64,000 bases of DNA from Mesorhizobium sp. dw_380 (GTDB taxonomy: Bacteria; Pseudomonadota; Alphaproteobacteria; Rhizobiales; Rhizobiaceae): positions 248,001 through 312,000 of the forward strand of contig NZ_JAFFIW010000003.1 of assembly GCF_018588885.1 (NCBI RefSeq). Direction: 5' to 3'. The notes under the pieces were generated by a model. That model saw only the letters and a program-made list of their open reading frames with translations, made no database searches and was not told where the DNA came from. Numbering within the stretch: the first letter of the stretch is position 1; each line of letters begins with the position of its first letter. This document shows, one piece after another, positions 17,275-25,653 of the stretch. Position numbers and translations under genes: made by a program.

Positions 17275-18443
17275 GCGACCGTTTTGCGCTGACTGGCGCC
17301 CGTATTTTCGACGGCGACGACTGGCATGAAGGCGCGGCGCTTGTCGTGCGCGACGGTCTTGTCGAGGCGATCCTGCGCCAGGGCGCCCTACCCCAGGACA
17401 TCCGCACCGTCGACACTGGCGGCGGCATGCTGGTGCCGGGCTTCGTCGACATCCAGGTCAATGGCGGCGGCGGCGTCATGCTCAACGACCACCCCGATGT
17501 CGCCTCGATCGAAACCATTTGCCGGGCGCACGCACCGTTTGGCACGACGGCGCTGCTGCCGACACTGATCACCGACACGCCGGAGATCACCGCTGCTGCC
17601 ATCGCTGCCGGCGAAGCGGCCGCGCGGCAAAAGGTGCCGGGCTTCCTCGGCCTGCATCTCGAAGGCCCGCATCTGTCGATCGCGCGCAAGGGCGCGCATG
17701 ATCCGGCGCTGATCCGCCCGATGACGGATGCCGACCAGGCGATGCTGATCGCGGCGCGGCAGAAACTGCCGGTGCTGCTCACCACGGTCGCGCCGGAATC
17801 CGTCGAGCCGGCCCGCGTCGCGGCATTGGCCAAGGCCGGTATCATCGTCAGCCTCGGTCATTCCGACACTGGCTATGCCACGGCAAAAATCTTCGCCGAA
17901 GCGGGTGCCAGCGTGGTCACCCACCTGTTCAACGCGATGAGCCAGGTCGGCAACCGCGAGCCTGGGCTGGCGGGCACCGCGATCGACATCGGAACCTTGT
18001 CCGCCGGGCTGATCGCCGACGGCATACACGTCCATCCCACCACCATCAGGATCGCGCTGCAGGCCAAACAAGGGCCGGGCAAGATCGTGCTGGTCACTGA
18101 CGCGATGGCAACGATCGGCACCGACATGACCTCGTTCACCCTCAACGGCCGCACCATCTACCGTAGGGATGGCAGCCTGCGGCTTGCCGACGGGACGCTG
18201 GCGGGTGCCGATCTGGACATGATCTCGGCCGTCCGGTTCATGCACGGCGTCGTTGGTGTCGAGCTCTCCGAAGCCTTGCGCATGGCCTCGCTCTACCCGG
18301 CGCAGGCCATCGGTCAATCGCATCGGCTTGGCCGCCTTGCCAATGGCACGGCGGCGGATATCGTTGCGCTGTCGGACGACCTTGACATAGGAAGCGTCTG
18401 GATTGGCGGCGACAAGGTGTTCGGGGCTGTCGCTTCACGCTGA
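17271..18443 (+). CDS. nagA: N-acetylglucosamine-6-phosphate deacetylase
   Basis: A 390-residue amidohydrolase that removes acetate from GlcNAc-6-P. Metal and catalytic residues lie in [10 protein letters not shown] (Glu), VSLGHSD (His), [10 protein letters not shown] (His) and LVTDAMA (catalytic Asp). [14 protein letters not shown] is typical of NagA. The start overlaps the deaminase stop by 4 bp. It collects GlcNAc-6-P from both MurQ and the kinase, so it is the meeting point of the two arms of the locus. Confidence 0.96.
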   Translation: MSDRFALTGARIFDGDDWHEGAALVVRDGLVEAILRQGALPQDIRTVDTGGGMLVPGFVDIQVNGGGGVMLNDHPDVASIETICRAHAPFGTTALLPTLITDTPEITAAAIAAGEAAARQKVPGFLGLHLEGPHLSIARKGAHDPALIRPMTDADQAMLIAARQKLPVLLTTVAPESVEPARVAALAKAGIIVSLGHSDTGYATAKIFAEAGASVVTHLFNAMSQVGNREPGLAGTAIDIGTLSAGLIADGIHVHPTTIRIALQAKQGPGKIVLVTDAMATIGTDMTSFTLNGRTIYRRDGSLRLADGTLAGADLDMISAVRFMHGVVGVELSEALRMASLYPAQAIGQSHRLGRLANGTAADIVALSDDLDIGSVWIGGDKVFGAVASR

Positions 18444-18453
18444 AAGCGAGGCC

Positions 18454-19566
18454 ATGCAGACAGTCGATTGTGTCGTCGCGGGAGCAGGCGTGGTCGGGCT
18501 CACTATTGCCAGGGCGCTTGCCGTGTCGGGCCGAGAGGTGGTGGTGATCGAGCAGGCCGGCGCGATCGGCACCGTCACCAGTTCACGCAATTCCGAAGTC
18601 ATCCATGCCGGGCTCTACTATGCACCGGGAAGCCTGAAGGCCCGGCTCTGCGTCGAAGGCCGGCAACGGCTTTACGCCTATTGCGCCGAGCACGACATTG
18701 CTCATGCGCGCACCGGCAAGCTGATCGTCGCCAGCGAGCCCGGCCAGATCGACGGGTTGCGGACGATCGCGGCCAATGCGCGACGCTGCGGGGTCGACGA
18801 TCTCCAGCTTTTGACGCGGGGCGAGGCCGAAAAGCTGGAACCGGCGCTGACATGCGCCGGCGCGTTGCTGTCGCCATCGACCGGCATTGTCGACAGCCAC
18901 GCGCTGATGCTGTCGCTGCGCGGCGACGCCGAGGCTGCCGGCGCGTCCGTCGCTTTCCTCACCGCGTTCTCCGGGGCGGCGATCGAGCCGGACGGAATCC
19001 GGATCGACACGCGCGACACCAATGGCGAGACCTTCGTCTTGAAGGCCCATGCCTTCATCAATGCCGCGGGGCTCGATGCGCCGGCCCTGGCCGGCCAGGT
19101 CGACGGTTTCCCCGGGGATCTTATCCCCCGGCAATGGCTGGCGCGCGGGAATTACTTCGCGCTTCCGGGCCGGTCGCCATTTTCGCGGCTGATCTATCCG
19201 GTTCCGGTCGAAGGTGGGCTCGGTGTCCACCTGACGCTCGATCTGGCCGGAAGCGCGCGCTTCGGGCCCGACGTCGAATGGATCGAGCGCGTGGATTACA
19301 CCGTCGATCCCGGCCGCGGCGCCGTCTTCTACGAGGCGATCCGGCGCTATTGGCCCGACCTCGGCGACGGCGCCCTGCAGCCGGCCTATGCCGGCATCAG
19401 GCCAAAGCTGTCGGGTCCCGGCCAGCCCGCCGCCGATTTCCTGGTGCAGGGGCCGGCCGATCATGGTGCAGGCCAGATCGTCAATCTGTTCGGCATAGAG
19501 AGCCCCGGCCTGACGGCAAGCCTGGCGATCGCCGACCACGTCGTTGAGCTGCTGTACCCGCAATGA
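18454..19566 (+). CDS. FAD-dependent oxidoreductase (LhgO/DAO family)
   Basis: A 370-residue protein with an N-terminal FAD-binding GxGxxG motif ([20 protein letters not shown]) and [14 protein letters not shown], which is typical of L-2-hydroxyglutarate oxidase relatives. A conserved [10 protein letters not shown] lies near residue 325. LhgO proteins are usually somewhat longer and oxidise L-2-hydroxyglutarate to 2-oxoglutarate. The ATG at 18454, 10 bp after the nagA stop, follows AAAGCGAGG. Its place at the end of the amino-sugar operon suggests a role with a 2-hydroxy acid such as D-lactate released by MurQ, or a sugar acid. That is only inference. Confidence 0.85.
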   Translation: MQTVDCVVAGAGVVGLTIARALAVSGREVVVIEQAGAIGTVTSSRNSEVIHAGLYYAPGSLKARLCVEGRQRLYAYCAEHDIAHARTGKLIVASEPGQIDGLRTIAANARRCGVDDLQLLTRGEAEKLEPALTCAGALLSPSTGIVDSHALMLSLRGDAEAAGASVAFLTAFSGAAIEPDGIRIDTRDTNGETFVLKAHAFINAAGLDAPALAGQVDGFPGDLIPRQWLARGNYFALPGRSPFSRLIYPVPVEGGLGVHLTLDLAGSARFGPDVEWIERVDYTVDPGRGAVFYEAIRRYWPDLGDGALQPAYAGIRPKLSGPGQPAADFLVQGPADHGAGQIVNLFGIESPGLTASLAIADHVVELLYPQ

Positions 19567-19602
19567 GAGGTGCCCTTGATGGTGTCATCTCAGGCGGAGG
19601 TC

Positions 19603-19740
19603 ATGAAACCTTTTGATTTTAAGGTCGTTGTCGGGGCGTATGTCCGAGGCGAAACCCAGATCGAAACCGGCCGACGGCATCGAACCGCTCGGCGCCCCGA
19701 AGCCGCGACGAGGAAAGCCGCGACGGCAAGAACCGCGTGA
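19603..19740 (+). CDS. Possible 45-codon leader ORF overlapping the start of the ABC transporter gene
   Basis: An ATG at 19603 sits 4-9 bp behind GGCGGAGG, the best ribosome site in this gap, and opens a frame of 45 codons (MKPFDFKVVVGAYVRGE...) ending at 19738-19740, inside the transporter reading frame. It may be a translated leader that tunes the transporter, or the site may serve the main gene poorly. No family resemblance is seen. Confidence 0.3.
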   Translation: MKPFDFKVVVGAYVRGETQIETGRRHRTARRPEAATRKAATARTA

Positions 19741-21691
19741 CGAGAGGCCGCGCGAGGAGGAGCCGCGCGAAAAAAACAAACCATCTGCCGAGGCCGTGCC
19801 GGAGGTCGACGGCCACGCGGGACCGCCGCCGCCGAAAGCCGTCGAGCCCGACCCGCAACTGACGCCCGAAGAGGCCGAGCAGGCGCGCAAGAAGTACCTG
19901 CTGCGGCGTTTCTGGATCAGCGGGCGCGGCTACTGGGGCCGGCAGGGCGACAAGCTCGCCTGGCCGCTTACAATCGGGCTGTTGACCCTGATCGTCGTCA
20001 ATGTCGGCTTCCAGTACGGGATCAACGTCTGGAACCGGGCGTTCTTCGACGCCATCGAGCAGCGCAACGTCCACACCGTCTATGTGCTCAGCGCCATATT
20101 CCTGCCGCTCGTGGCTGGAAACGCGAGCCTTGTTGTCGCGCAGGTCTATCTGCGCATGACGATGCAGCGCCGCTGGCGGTCCTGGCTCACCACTTCGGCC
20201 ATAGGCCGCTGGCTCGTCAATGGCCGCTACTATCAGTTGAACCTCGTCGCGGGCGACCACTCGAACCCCGAGGCCCGCCTCACCGAGGATCTGCGGATCG
20301 CCACCGAGTCGCCCGTCGATTTCATCTCCGGTGTGATGGTCGCCACTCTGTCGGCCTCGACCTTCATCGTGGTGCTGTGGACGATCGGCGGCGCGCTCAC
20401 TTTGTCGGTCGGCAGCGCGAGCCTGACCATTCCCGGTTTCCTTGTCGTCACGGCGGTCATCTATGCCGCTATCACCTCCACCTCGATGGTGGTCATCGGC
20501 CGCCATTTCGTCCGGCTCTCCGAGGAGAAGAACCAAGCGGAAGCCGAATTCCGCTACACGCTGACGCGCGTACGCGAAAACGGCGAGAGCATCGCATTGC
20601 TCGGCGGCGAGGAGGAGGAGCGCAGCGGCATCGACAAGAATTTCGGCCATGTGCTTCGGCAATGGGCGCTGCTGACGGGCCAGCACATGCGCACGGCGCT
20701 GGTGTCGCAGGGTTCGAGCCTGTTCGCGCCGGTCGTGCCGGTCCTGCTGTGCGCGCCGAAATTCCTCGAAGGCTCAATGTCGCTCGGCCAGGTGATGCAG
20801 GCGGCTTCAGCCTTCGCCATCGTGCAGGGCGCGTTCGGATGGCTGGTCGACAACTACCCGCGTCTCGCCGACTGGAACGCCTCCGCGCGGCGCATCGCCT
20901 CGCTGATGATGTCGCTCGACGGGCTCGAGCGCGCGGAGCAGAGCGACGCGCTCGGACGCATCCAGCACGGCAAAACCGAAGGCGGTGCGATGCTCAGCCT
21001 CGACAATCTCTCCGTGACCCTTGATGACGGCACCTCGGTCGTCAAGGAAACCGAGGTCGCGATCGAACCGGGCGAGCGGGTGCTGGTTTCAGGCGATTCC
21101 GGATCGGGCAAGTCGACGCTGGTGCGGGCCGTATCGGGTCTATGGCCGTGGGGCGGCGGTAGTGTCAATTTCCATACCGACAAGCGACTGTTCATGCTGC
21201 CGCAACGCCCCTACATCCCCTCGGGCACGCTTCGCCGCGCGATCGCCTATCCGGCGCCGGCAGATAAATGGACGGTCAAACAGATCAAGGCCGCCCTCGA
21301 CAAGGTAGGCCTTGGTCATCTCACCGACAGGATCGAGGACGAAGCGCCATGGGACCAGACCCTGTCGGGTGGCGAAAAGCAGCGGGTCGCCTTCGCGCGC
21401 CTGTTGCTGCATCGCCCCGATATCGTGGTGCTGGATGAAGCGACCTCGGCGCTCGATGAGAAGAGCCAGGACACCATGATGAAGACCGTCATCGACGAAT
21501 TGCCTGGTGTCACCATCATCAGCGTGGCGCATCGCGCCGAGCTGGAAGCCTTTCATAGCCGCAAGATCACCTTGGAGCGGCGCGAGGGCGGCGCCAAGCT
21601 TGTCAGCGATATCAACCTCGCCCCGCGCAAGCGCAAGCGCGGGCTGTTCACGCGCGCCTTGTGGGGCTCCGGCAACGGAAAGCGGCGTTAG
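19640..21691 (+). CDS. ABC transporter with SbmA/BacA-like membrane domain fused to ATPase (BclA/YddA type)
   Basis: From ATG 19640 the product has 683 residues. Residues 1-85 are charged and rich in Pro, Arg and Glu. The membrane domain follows (about 95-420; GINVWNRAFFDAIEQRN is typical of SbmA/BacA relatives). The ATPase has Walker A VSGDSGSGKSTLVRAVSG, signature LSGGEKQRVAFARL and Walker B DIVVLDEATSALDEKS. In Bradyrhizobium the similar BclA imports antimicrobial NCR peptides and is needed for bacteroid formation. The start is uncertain: ATG 19640 has only a weak ribosome site and an earlier TTG at 19613 is in frame. It may be co-transcribed with the gene 73 bp upstream. Confidence 0.88.
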   Translation: MSEAKPRSKPADGIEPLGAPKPRRGKPRRQEPRDERPREEEPREKNKPSAEAVPEVDGHAGPPPPKAVEPDPQLTPEEAEQARKKYLLRRFWISGRGYWGRQGDKLAWPLTIGLLTLIVVNVGFQYGINVWNRAFFDAIEQRNVHTVYVLSAIFLPLVAGNASLVVAQVYLRMTMQRRWRSWLTTSAIGRWLVNGRYYQLNLVAGDHSNPEARLTEDLRIATESPVDFISGVMVATLSASTFIVVLWTIGGALTLSVGSASLTIPGFLVVTAVIYAAITSTSMVVIGRHFVRLSEEKNQAEAEFRYTLTRVRENGESIALLGGEEEERSGIDKNFGHVLRQWALLTGQHMRTALVSQGSSLFAPVVPVLLCAPKFLEGSMSLGQVMQAASAFAIVQGAFGWLVDNYPRLADWNASARRIASLMMSLDGLERAEQSDALGRIQHGKTEGGAMLSLDNLSVTLDDGTSVVKETEVAIEPGERVLVSGDSGSGKSTLVRAVSGLWPWGGGSVNFHTDKRLFMLPQRPYIPSGTLRRAIAYPAPADKWTVKQIKAALDKVGLGHLTDRIEDEAPWDQTLSGGEKQRVAFARLLLHRPDIVVLDEATSALDEKSQDTMMKTVIDELPGVTIISVAHRAELEAFHSRKITLERREGGAKLVSDINLAPRKRKRGLFTRALWGSGNGKRR

Positions 21692-21717
21692 GCGCATTGA
21701 GACAGCGCTCCCCCAGA

Positions 21718-21820
21718 CTAAAGCGCGTCGTGAAACGGGCTCATGCGACGCGCTTTAGGTATCTGCTTTTATGCATGTCGTTCTCCCAAAACCGAGATCA
21801 CTTTTGGGCGACATGCATTA
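21718..21820. repeat. Two-hairpin repeat (GCGCTTTA / TGCATGTCG family), left copy
   Basis: The first hairpin is TAAAGCGCGTC...GACGCGCTTTA at about 21720-21758. The second is TGCATGTCG...CGACATGCA at about 21773-21818. Read on the minus strand, the element begins TAATGCATGTCGCCCAAAA, and this TAA is the stop codon of matB. The same junction is found at 50152. Confidence 0.9.
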
Positions 21821-23332
21821 GGATGCGTAGAGATCCTTGTAGGTATCGCGCAAAAGGTTCTTCTGCACCTTGCCCATCGTGTTGCGCGGCAGTTCGTCGA
21901 CGAAGATCACCCGCTTCGGATGCTTGTACTTCGCCACGCGCCCGGCGATGGCGCCGAGGATTTCGGCCCCGGTGATGTGCGAGGCCGGCGCCCGCACGAC
22001 GATCGCGGTGACTCCTTCGCCGAAATCCGGATGGGCAACGCCGATCACGGCGCTTTCCAAAACCCCGTCGAGTGCGTCGATCTCGCTTTCGAGTTCCTTC
22101 GGATAGATGTTGTAGCCGCCCGATATGATCAGGTCCTTGCCGCGTCCGACAATATGGACATAGCCGTCGGCGTCGATCATGCCGAGATCGCCTGTGATGA
22201 AGAAGCCGTCGGCGCGGAATTCCGCCCTGGTCTTTTCAGGCATGCGCCAGTAGCCGCCAAAAACGTTCGGCCCCTTGACCTCGATCATGCCGACTTGACC
22301 CTGGGCCAGCGGTTTGCCGCTGTCGGGATCGGCGATGCGCAGCGCGACACCAGGCAAGGGGAAGCCGACCGTGCCGGCGCGCCGCTCGCCGTCATAGGGA
22401 TTGGACGTGTTCATGTTGGTCTCGGTCATGCCGTAGCGTTCGAGGATCGCGTGGCCGGTGCGCTCGCGCCAGGCGTTGTGTGTCTCGGCCAGCAGCGGCG
22501 CCGAACCGGACACGAACAGGCGGATATTCTTCGCCGCCCGACGGTCCAGGCCGTCCTGCTGCAGCAGGCGCACATAAAAGGTCGGCTCGCCCATCAGCGC
22601 GGTGGCGCGGGGCAGCAGCGTCACGATCCGGCCTGCATCGAATTTCTGCTCGAACAGCATCGAGGCGCCGGCCATCAGGATGACGTTGGTGGCGACGAAC
22701 AGGCCGTGTGTATGGAAGATCGGCAGCGCGTGGATCAGCACATCGTCCGTCGTGAACCGCCATTGCTCGACCAGCACCCGCGCGTTCGAGGCCAGATTCT
22801 CGTGGCTGAGCATGGCGCCTTTCGAACGGCCGGTGGTTCCCGAGGTGTAGAGGATTGCGGCAAGATCGTCCTTGCCGCGCTCGACATCATGGAAATCGGA
22901 AGCCTGCCGCGATGCCTGGTCCATCAGCGATCCCCGGCCATTGCGGTCGAGCGTGACCACGACGGCAGTGGATGGCTCGACCATGTGCCCGATATCCGCC
23001 GATCTTGCCGGATCGCAGACGATGACCCGAGGTGCCGCGTCCTCGAAGAAATAGCCGAGTTCGGTCAGCGTGTAGGCGGTGTTGAGCGGCAGGAAGACGG
23101 CGCCGGCGCGCACACAGGCGAGATAGAGCAGGATGGCCTCCGGGCTCTTCTCGACCTGCACGGCGACCCGGTCGCCAGGCTCTACATTCAATTGCAGCAG
23201 CGCATGCGCGAGCTGCGACGACCGCGCCAGCATGTCGCCATAGCTGAATGAGCGCCCGTCGTCGGTCTCCATCAGCAGATGCACCGGCTCCGGCATCCGG
23301 GACCGGAACGCATCGAACAGATGATTGCTCAT
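21818..23332 (-). CDS. matB: AMP-binding acyl-CoA ligase, likely malonyl-CoA synthetase
   Basis: A 504-residue adenylate-forming enzyme. The ATP-binding P-loop is ILYTSGTTGRSKGAML, the A5 motif is ERYGMTETNMN, ITGDLG and GRGKDLIISGGYNIYPKE follow, and the catalytic Lys is in NTMGKVQKNLLRD. The N-terminus MSNHLFDAFRSR and overall length match rhizobial MatB, which makes malonyl-CoA from malonate, ATP and CoA. The ATG at 23332 follows AGGA; a longer frame to 23377 is not used. No matA or matC lies nearby, so related short-chain substrates such as methylmalonate are possible. The stop codon is formed by the adjoining repeat. Confidence 0.88.
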   Translation of the reverse strand: MSNHLFDAFRSRMPEPVHLLMETDDGRSFSYGDMLARSSQLAHALLQLNVEPGDRVAVQVEKSPEAILLYLACVRAGAVFLPLNTAYTLTELGYFFEDAAPRVIVCDPARSADIGHMVEPSTAVVVTLDRNGRGSLMDQASRQASDFHDVERGKDDLAAILYTSGTTGRSKGAMLSHENLASNARVLVEQWRFTTDDVLIHALPIFHTHGLFVATNVILMAGASMLFEQKFDAGRIVTLLPRATALMGEPTFYVRLLQQDGLDRRAAKNIRLFVSGSAPLLAETHNAWRERTGHAILERYGMTETNMNTSNPYDGERRAGTVGFPLPGVALRIADPDSGKPLAQGQVGMIEVKGPNVFGGYWRMPEKTRAEFRADGFFITGDLGMIDADGYVHIVGRGKDLIISGGYNIYPKELESEIDALDGVLESAVIGVAHPDFGEGVTAIVVRAPASHITGAEILGAIAGRVAKYKHPKRVIFVDELPRNTMGKVQKNLLRDTYKDLYAS

Positions 23333-23674
23333 GAAGTTTTTCCTGGGGTGGCGCAACGGCAGGCCTTGCGTATGCACCTTGAGTGTTTTGGCGGCGAAGC
23401 GTTCGCGGTTCTTGGCAATGCCGTCAAGACTGGAGATGGCGGTTCACAGGCAATCGCTTTCGATTTGTGGCGGAAGCTGCCAATCGCCGAAGTCGGCGCC
23501 GCCCCTTGCCCTGCCGGGCATTTCTCCCCGTATAGTGACGGGGAGAAAGTAGCTGGCCGGCAGGCAGGTGAGGGGCAGCACCGGCTCTGGAAATAGGGGG
23601 CGGCGGTTCACTCGGTCGCGTTAACTAAAAGGCTGCGCGCGATGGGTCGCGAAGGCCTGCCGGTGGATTGATCG
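23333..23674. other. Intergenic region upstream of matB
   Basis: These 342 bp hold the matB promoter region and one palindromic repeat (23500-23580). No open frame with a ribosome site or family resemblance is seen. I could not pick a convincing promoter. Confidence 0.6.
23500..23580. repeat. Mosaic palindromic element (CTCCCCGT family), single module
   Basis: It contains TTTCTCCCCGT-atagtg-ACGGGGAGAAA (23520-23547), followed by GCCGGCAGGC and GTGAGGGGCAGC. It matches the second module of the element at 7545-7701. Confidence 0.85.
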
Positions 23675-24418
23675 TTACCGTCGGGCGCGTTGGGCCGAGG
23701 CAGCGGCCTTTGAGACTTCGCCTTGCTTGAGGCGCTCCATGCACATGGCCGCCGTCAGCTGGTAGTGATCGATCAATGCCTGGACGGCGCCGTCGGCATT
23801 GCCGTCCAGCGCGCATTCGGCGATCAGCCGGTGTTCGGCGAAGTCGTCGCGCTGGATGCTTTCGCCGTCATTGGCCATTTGCCGGTAGCGATAGGCGTGA
23901 TCGGAAAGCTGATCGCAGAAACCCACCAGCCAATGCGACCGGCAGGCCGAGATCAGCACCCGATGGAAGGTCCGGTGCGCTTTCTCCCAATCCGGATTGA
24001 GCGCCGAGAGACTTTGCGGCGAAAGCCGGGAGGCCCGGCCCAGGCGATGCAGTGCCAACACCAACTGTTCTTCCCATTCGGCGGTGCGGTGGGCAATGGA
24101 TTCGCGAAGCGCCCGCTCCTCGAGCCAGCAGCGGGTGCGCGTCAGCTCCTCAAGCTCCGCGGCACTGACCGGCATGATGAAAAATCCACGCTGGTCGTGG
24201 CGGCCGAGGAGCCCCTCGGAGGCAAGGCGATTAAGGGCTTCACGAACCGGAGAGGCGCCGGCGCCGTACTTGGAAACAACCCACTCGACCCGCAGCTTGC
24301 TTTCGGTTTCAAGAGCGCCGCCGAGAAGATCATCACGCAGCTGGTGATAGACCGTGCTGGCAAGCGTGCTCTTGGCTCCTGCGCCGTCGTCGTTCAGATT
24401 GGCAGCTCCGTACGTCAA
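23675..24418 (-). CDS. GntR-family regulator with FCD domain
   Basis: A 247-residue regulator if started at TTG 24418, which follows AAGGAG by 6 bp; the open frame runs on to 24529 without a ribosome site. The winged helix includes STLASTVYHQLRDDLLGG and GASPVREALNRLASEGLL. The C-terminal helical FCD domain has the usual metal/ligand residues in EKAHRTFHRVLISAC and AEHRLIAECALDG. FCD regulators generally sense organic acids or sugar acids. It points away from matB, with 342 bp between; whether it controls matB is unknown. Confidence 0.9.
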   Translation of the reverse strand: MTYGAANLNDDGAGAKSTLASTVYHQLRDDLLGGALETESKLRVEWVVSKYGAGASPVREALNRLASEGLLGRHDQRGFFIMPVSAAELEELTRTRCWLEERALRESIAHRTAEWEEQLVLALHRLGRASRLSPQSLSALNPDWEKAHRTFHRVLISACRSHWLVGFCDQLSDHAYRYRQMANDGESIQRDDFAEHRLIAECALDGNADGAVQALIDHYQLTAAMCMERLKQGEVSKAAASAQRARR

Positions 24419-24745
24419 AAGCGACTCCTTGTCCCCAACTGTCGTCTTTGGGCAATTCGAGTCCGAAAAAACGGTTCCTTCCGTACAGCTACCATACAGC
24501 GCCCACCCGACGACCCTCAAGCAGAACATCGACTATTGTACTTTAGCACAAAGAAATATGCCCAATTGGCTGCCTGATCGGGGGAACTCGCACGCTTCTA
24601 CAACCAGCAGCAACTTAACGTGTTTTGTATGCACGCAGAATCAGCTGTTTGAGTGTGCCCGTGCGAGCGTCTTTTCTGTCGCGCGCAAAGACAACGAGCG
24701 GCTTGCCCCGAATCACCCGGGATGGAAATGCGATGTCGCGGTGCG
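24419..24745. other. AT-richer intergenic region upstream of the FCD regulator
   Basis: A 327-bp gap noticeably richer in A and T than its surroundings. It includes TTGTACTTTAGCACAA at 24536-24551, an imperfect palindrome with TTGT/ACAA ends that could be an operator for the adjacent regulator. No gene was recognised. Confidence 0.5.
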
Positions 24746-25423
24746 TCAGCCGGCGGCCTTGTCGGCCGCTGTCCTGATCGCCTCGATGTTGGCGCGGTAC
24801 GCCTCGACACTGCCGCCCTTGAAGATGGCGGCGCCGGCCACCAGCACATTGGCGCCGGCTGATGTGACCAAGGGGGCCGTTTCCGGCGAAACGCCGCCGT
24901 CGATCTCGATGCGGATCGGCCGGTCGCCGATCAGCGCCTTGACCCTTCTCACCTTGTCGACGATTCCCGGGATGAAGGCCTGGCCGCCGAAACCCGGATT
25001 GACGGTCATGATCAGGATCAGGTCGAGCCGGTCGAGCACGTATTCGATCATCGTTTCGGGCGTCGCCGGATTGAGCGACACGCCGGCCTTCTTGCCGAGG
25101 TTCCTGATGGTCTGCAGCGAGCGGTCGAGATGCGGCCCGGCCTCGGCATGCACCGTCATGCCGTCACAGCCGGCCTCGGCGAAGGCGGCGAGATAGGGAT
25201 CGGCCGGCGCGATCATCAGATGGCAGTCGAAGAAAGCCTTGGTGCGGTTGCGGATCGCCTTGATCACCGGCGGGCCGAAGGTGATGTTGGGAACGAAATG
25301 ACCATCCATGACATCGAGATGGATCCAGTCGGCGCCGGCGGCCGCGACGGCTTCGACCTCGTCGCCGAGCTTCGAAAAGTCCGAAGCCAGTACCGAAGGC
25401 GCGATCAAGGTTTTCTTGCTCAT
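24746..25423 (-). CDS. rpe: Ribulose-phosphate 3-epimerase
   Basis: A 225-residue TIM-barrel enzyme interconverting ribulose-5-P and xylulose-5-P. Recognised by [17 protein letters not shown] at the N-terminus, the metal and catalytic residues in [17 protein letters not shown] and [17 protein letters not shown], and EIDGGVSP. The ATG at 25423 follows GGAAAGG. A longer frame to 25642 has no start signal and passes through a terminator hairpin. Works in the pentose phosphate pathway or the Calvin cycle; no Calvin genes are nearby. Confidence 0.96.
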   Translation of the reverse strand: MSKKTLIAPSVLASDFSKLGDEVEAVAAAGADWIHLDVMDGHFVPNITFGPPVIKAIRNRTKAFFDCHLMIAPADPYLAAFAEAGCDGMTVHAEAGPHLDRSLQTIRNLGKKAGVSLNPATPETMIEYVLDRLDLILIMTVNPGFGGQAFIPGIVDKVRRVKALIGDRPIRIEIDGGVSPETAPLVTSAGANVLVAGAAIFKGGSVEAYRANIEAIRTAADKAAG

Positions 25424-25600
25424 CGTGCGGCCTTTCCGGATGCCCGTTTCATACCAGTCACCCTGGCCGATCACCCTGGACCGACTGCCTAATGCGCCGC
25501 GGGTGACTTGTCGAGGGTGCGAGCACGGCGGCTCCACAGGCTTGGGCGGCGCCTGCGATCGTGTCGCAGCCAATTTCCGCTTGCCCCGGAGCCATGAAGG

Positions 25601-25630
25601 AAAACCCGCCGGATTACTCCGGCGGGTTTT
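25601..25630. terminator. Rho-independent terminator
   Basis: A 13-bp perfect stem, AAAACCCGCCGGA and TCCGGCGGGTTTT, closes a TTAC loop. Poly-A and poly-T flanks make it usable in both directions. It lies 24 bp after the stop of the secreted-protein operon and upstream of rpe, so it isolates the two units. Confidence 0.9.
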
Positions 25631-25653
25631 CTGATCTGGCATCGAGTAGCTGA

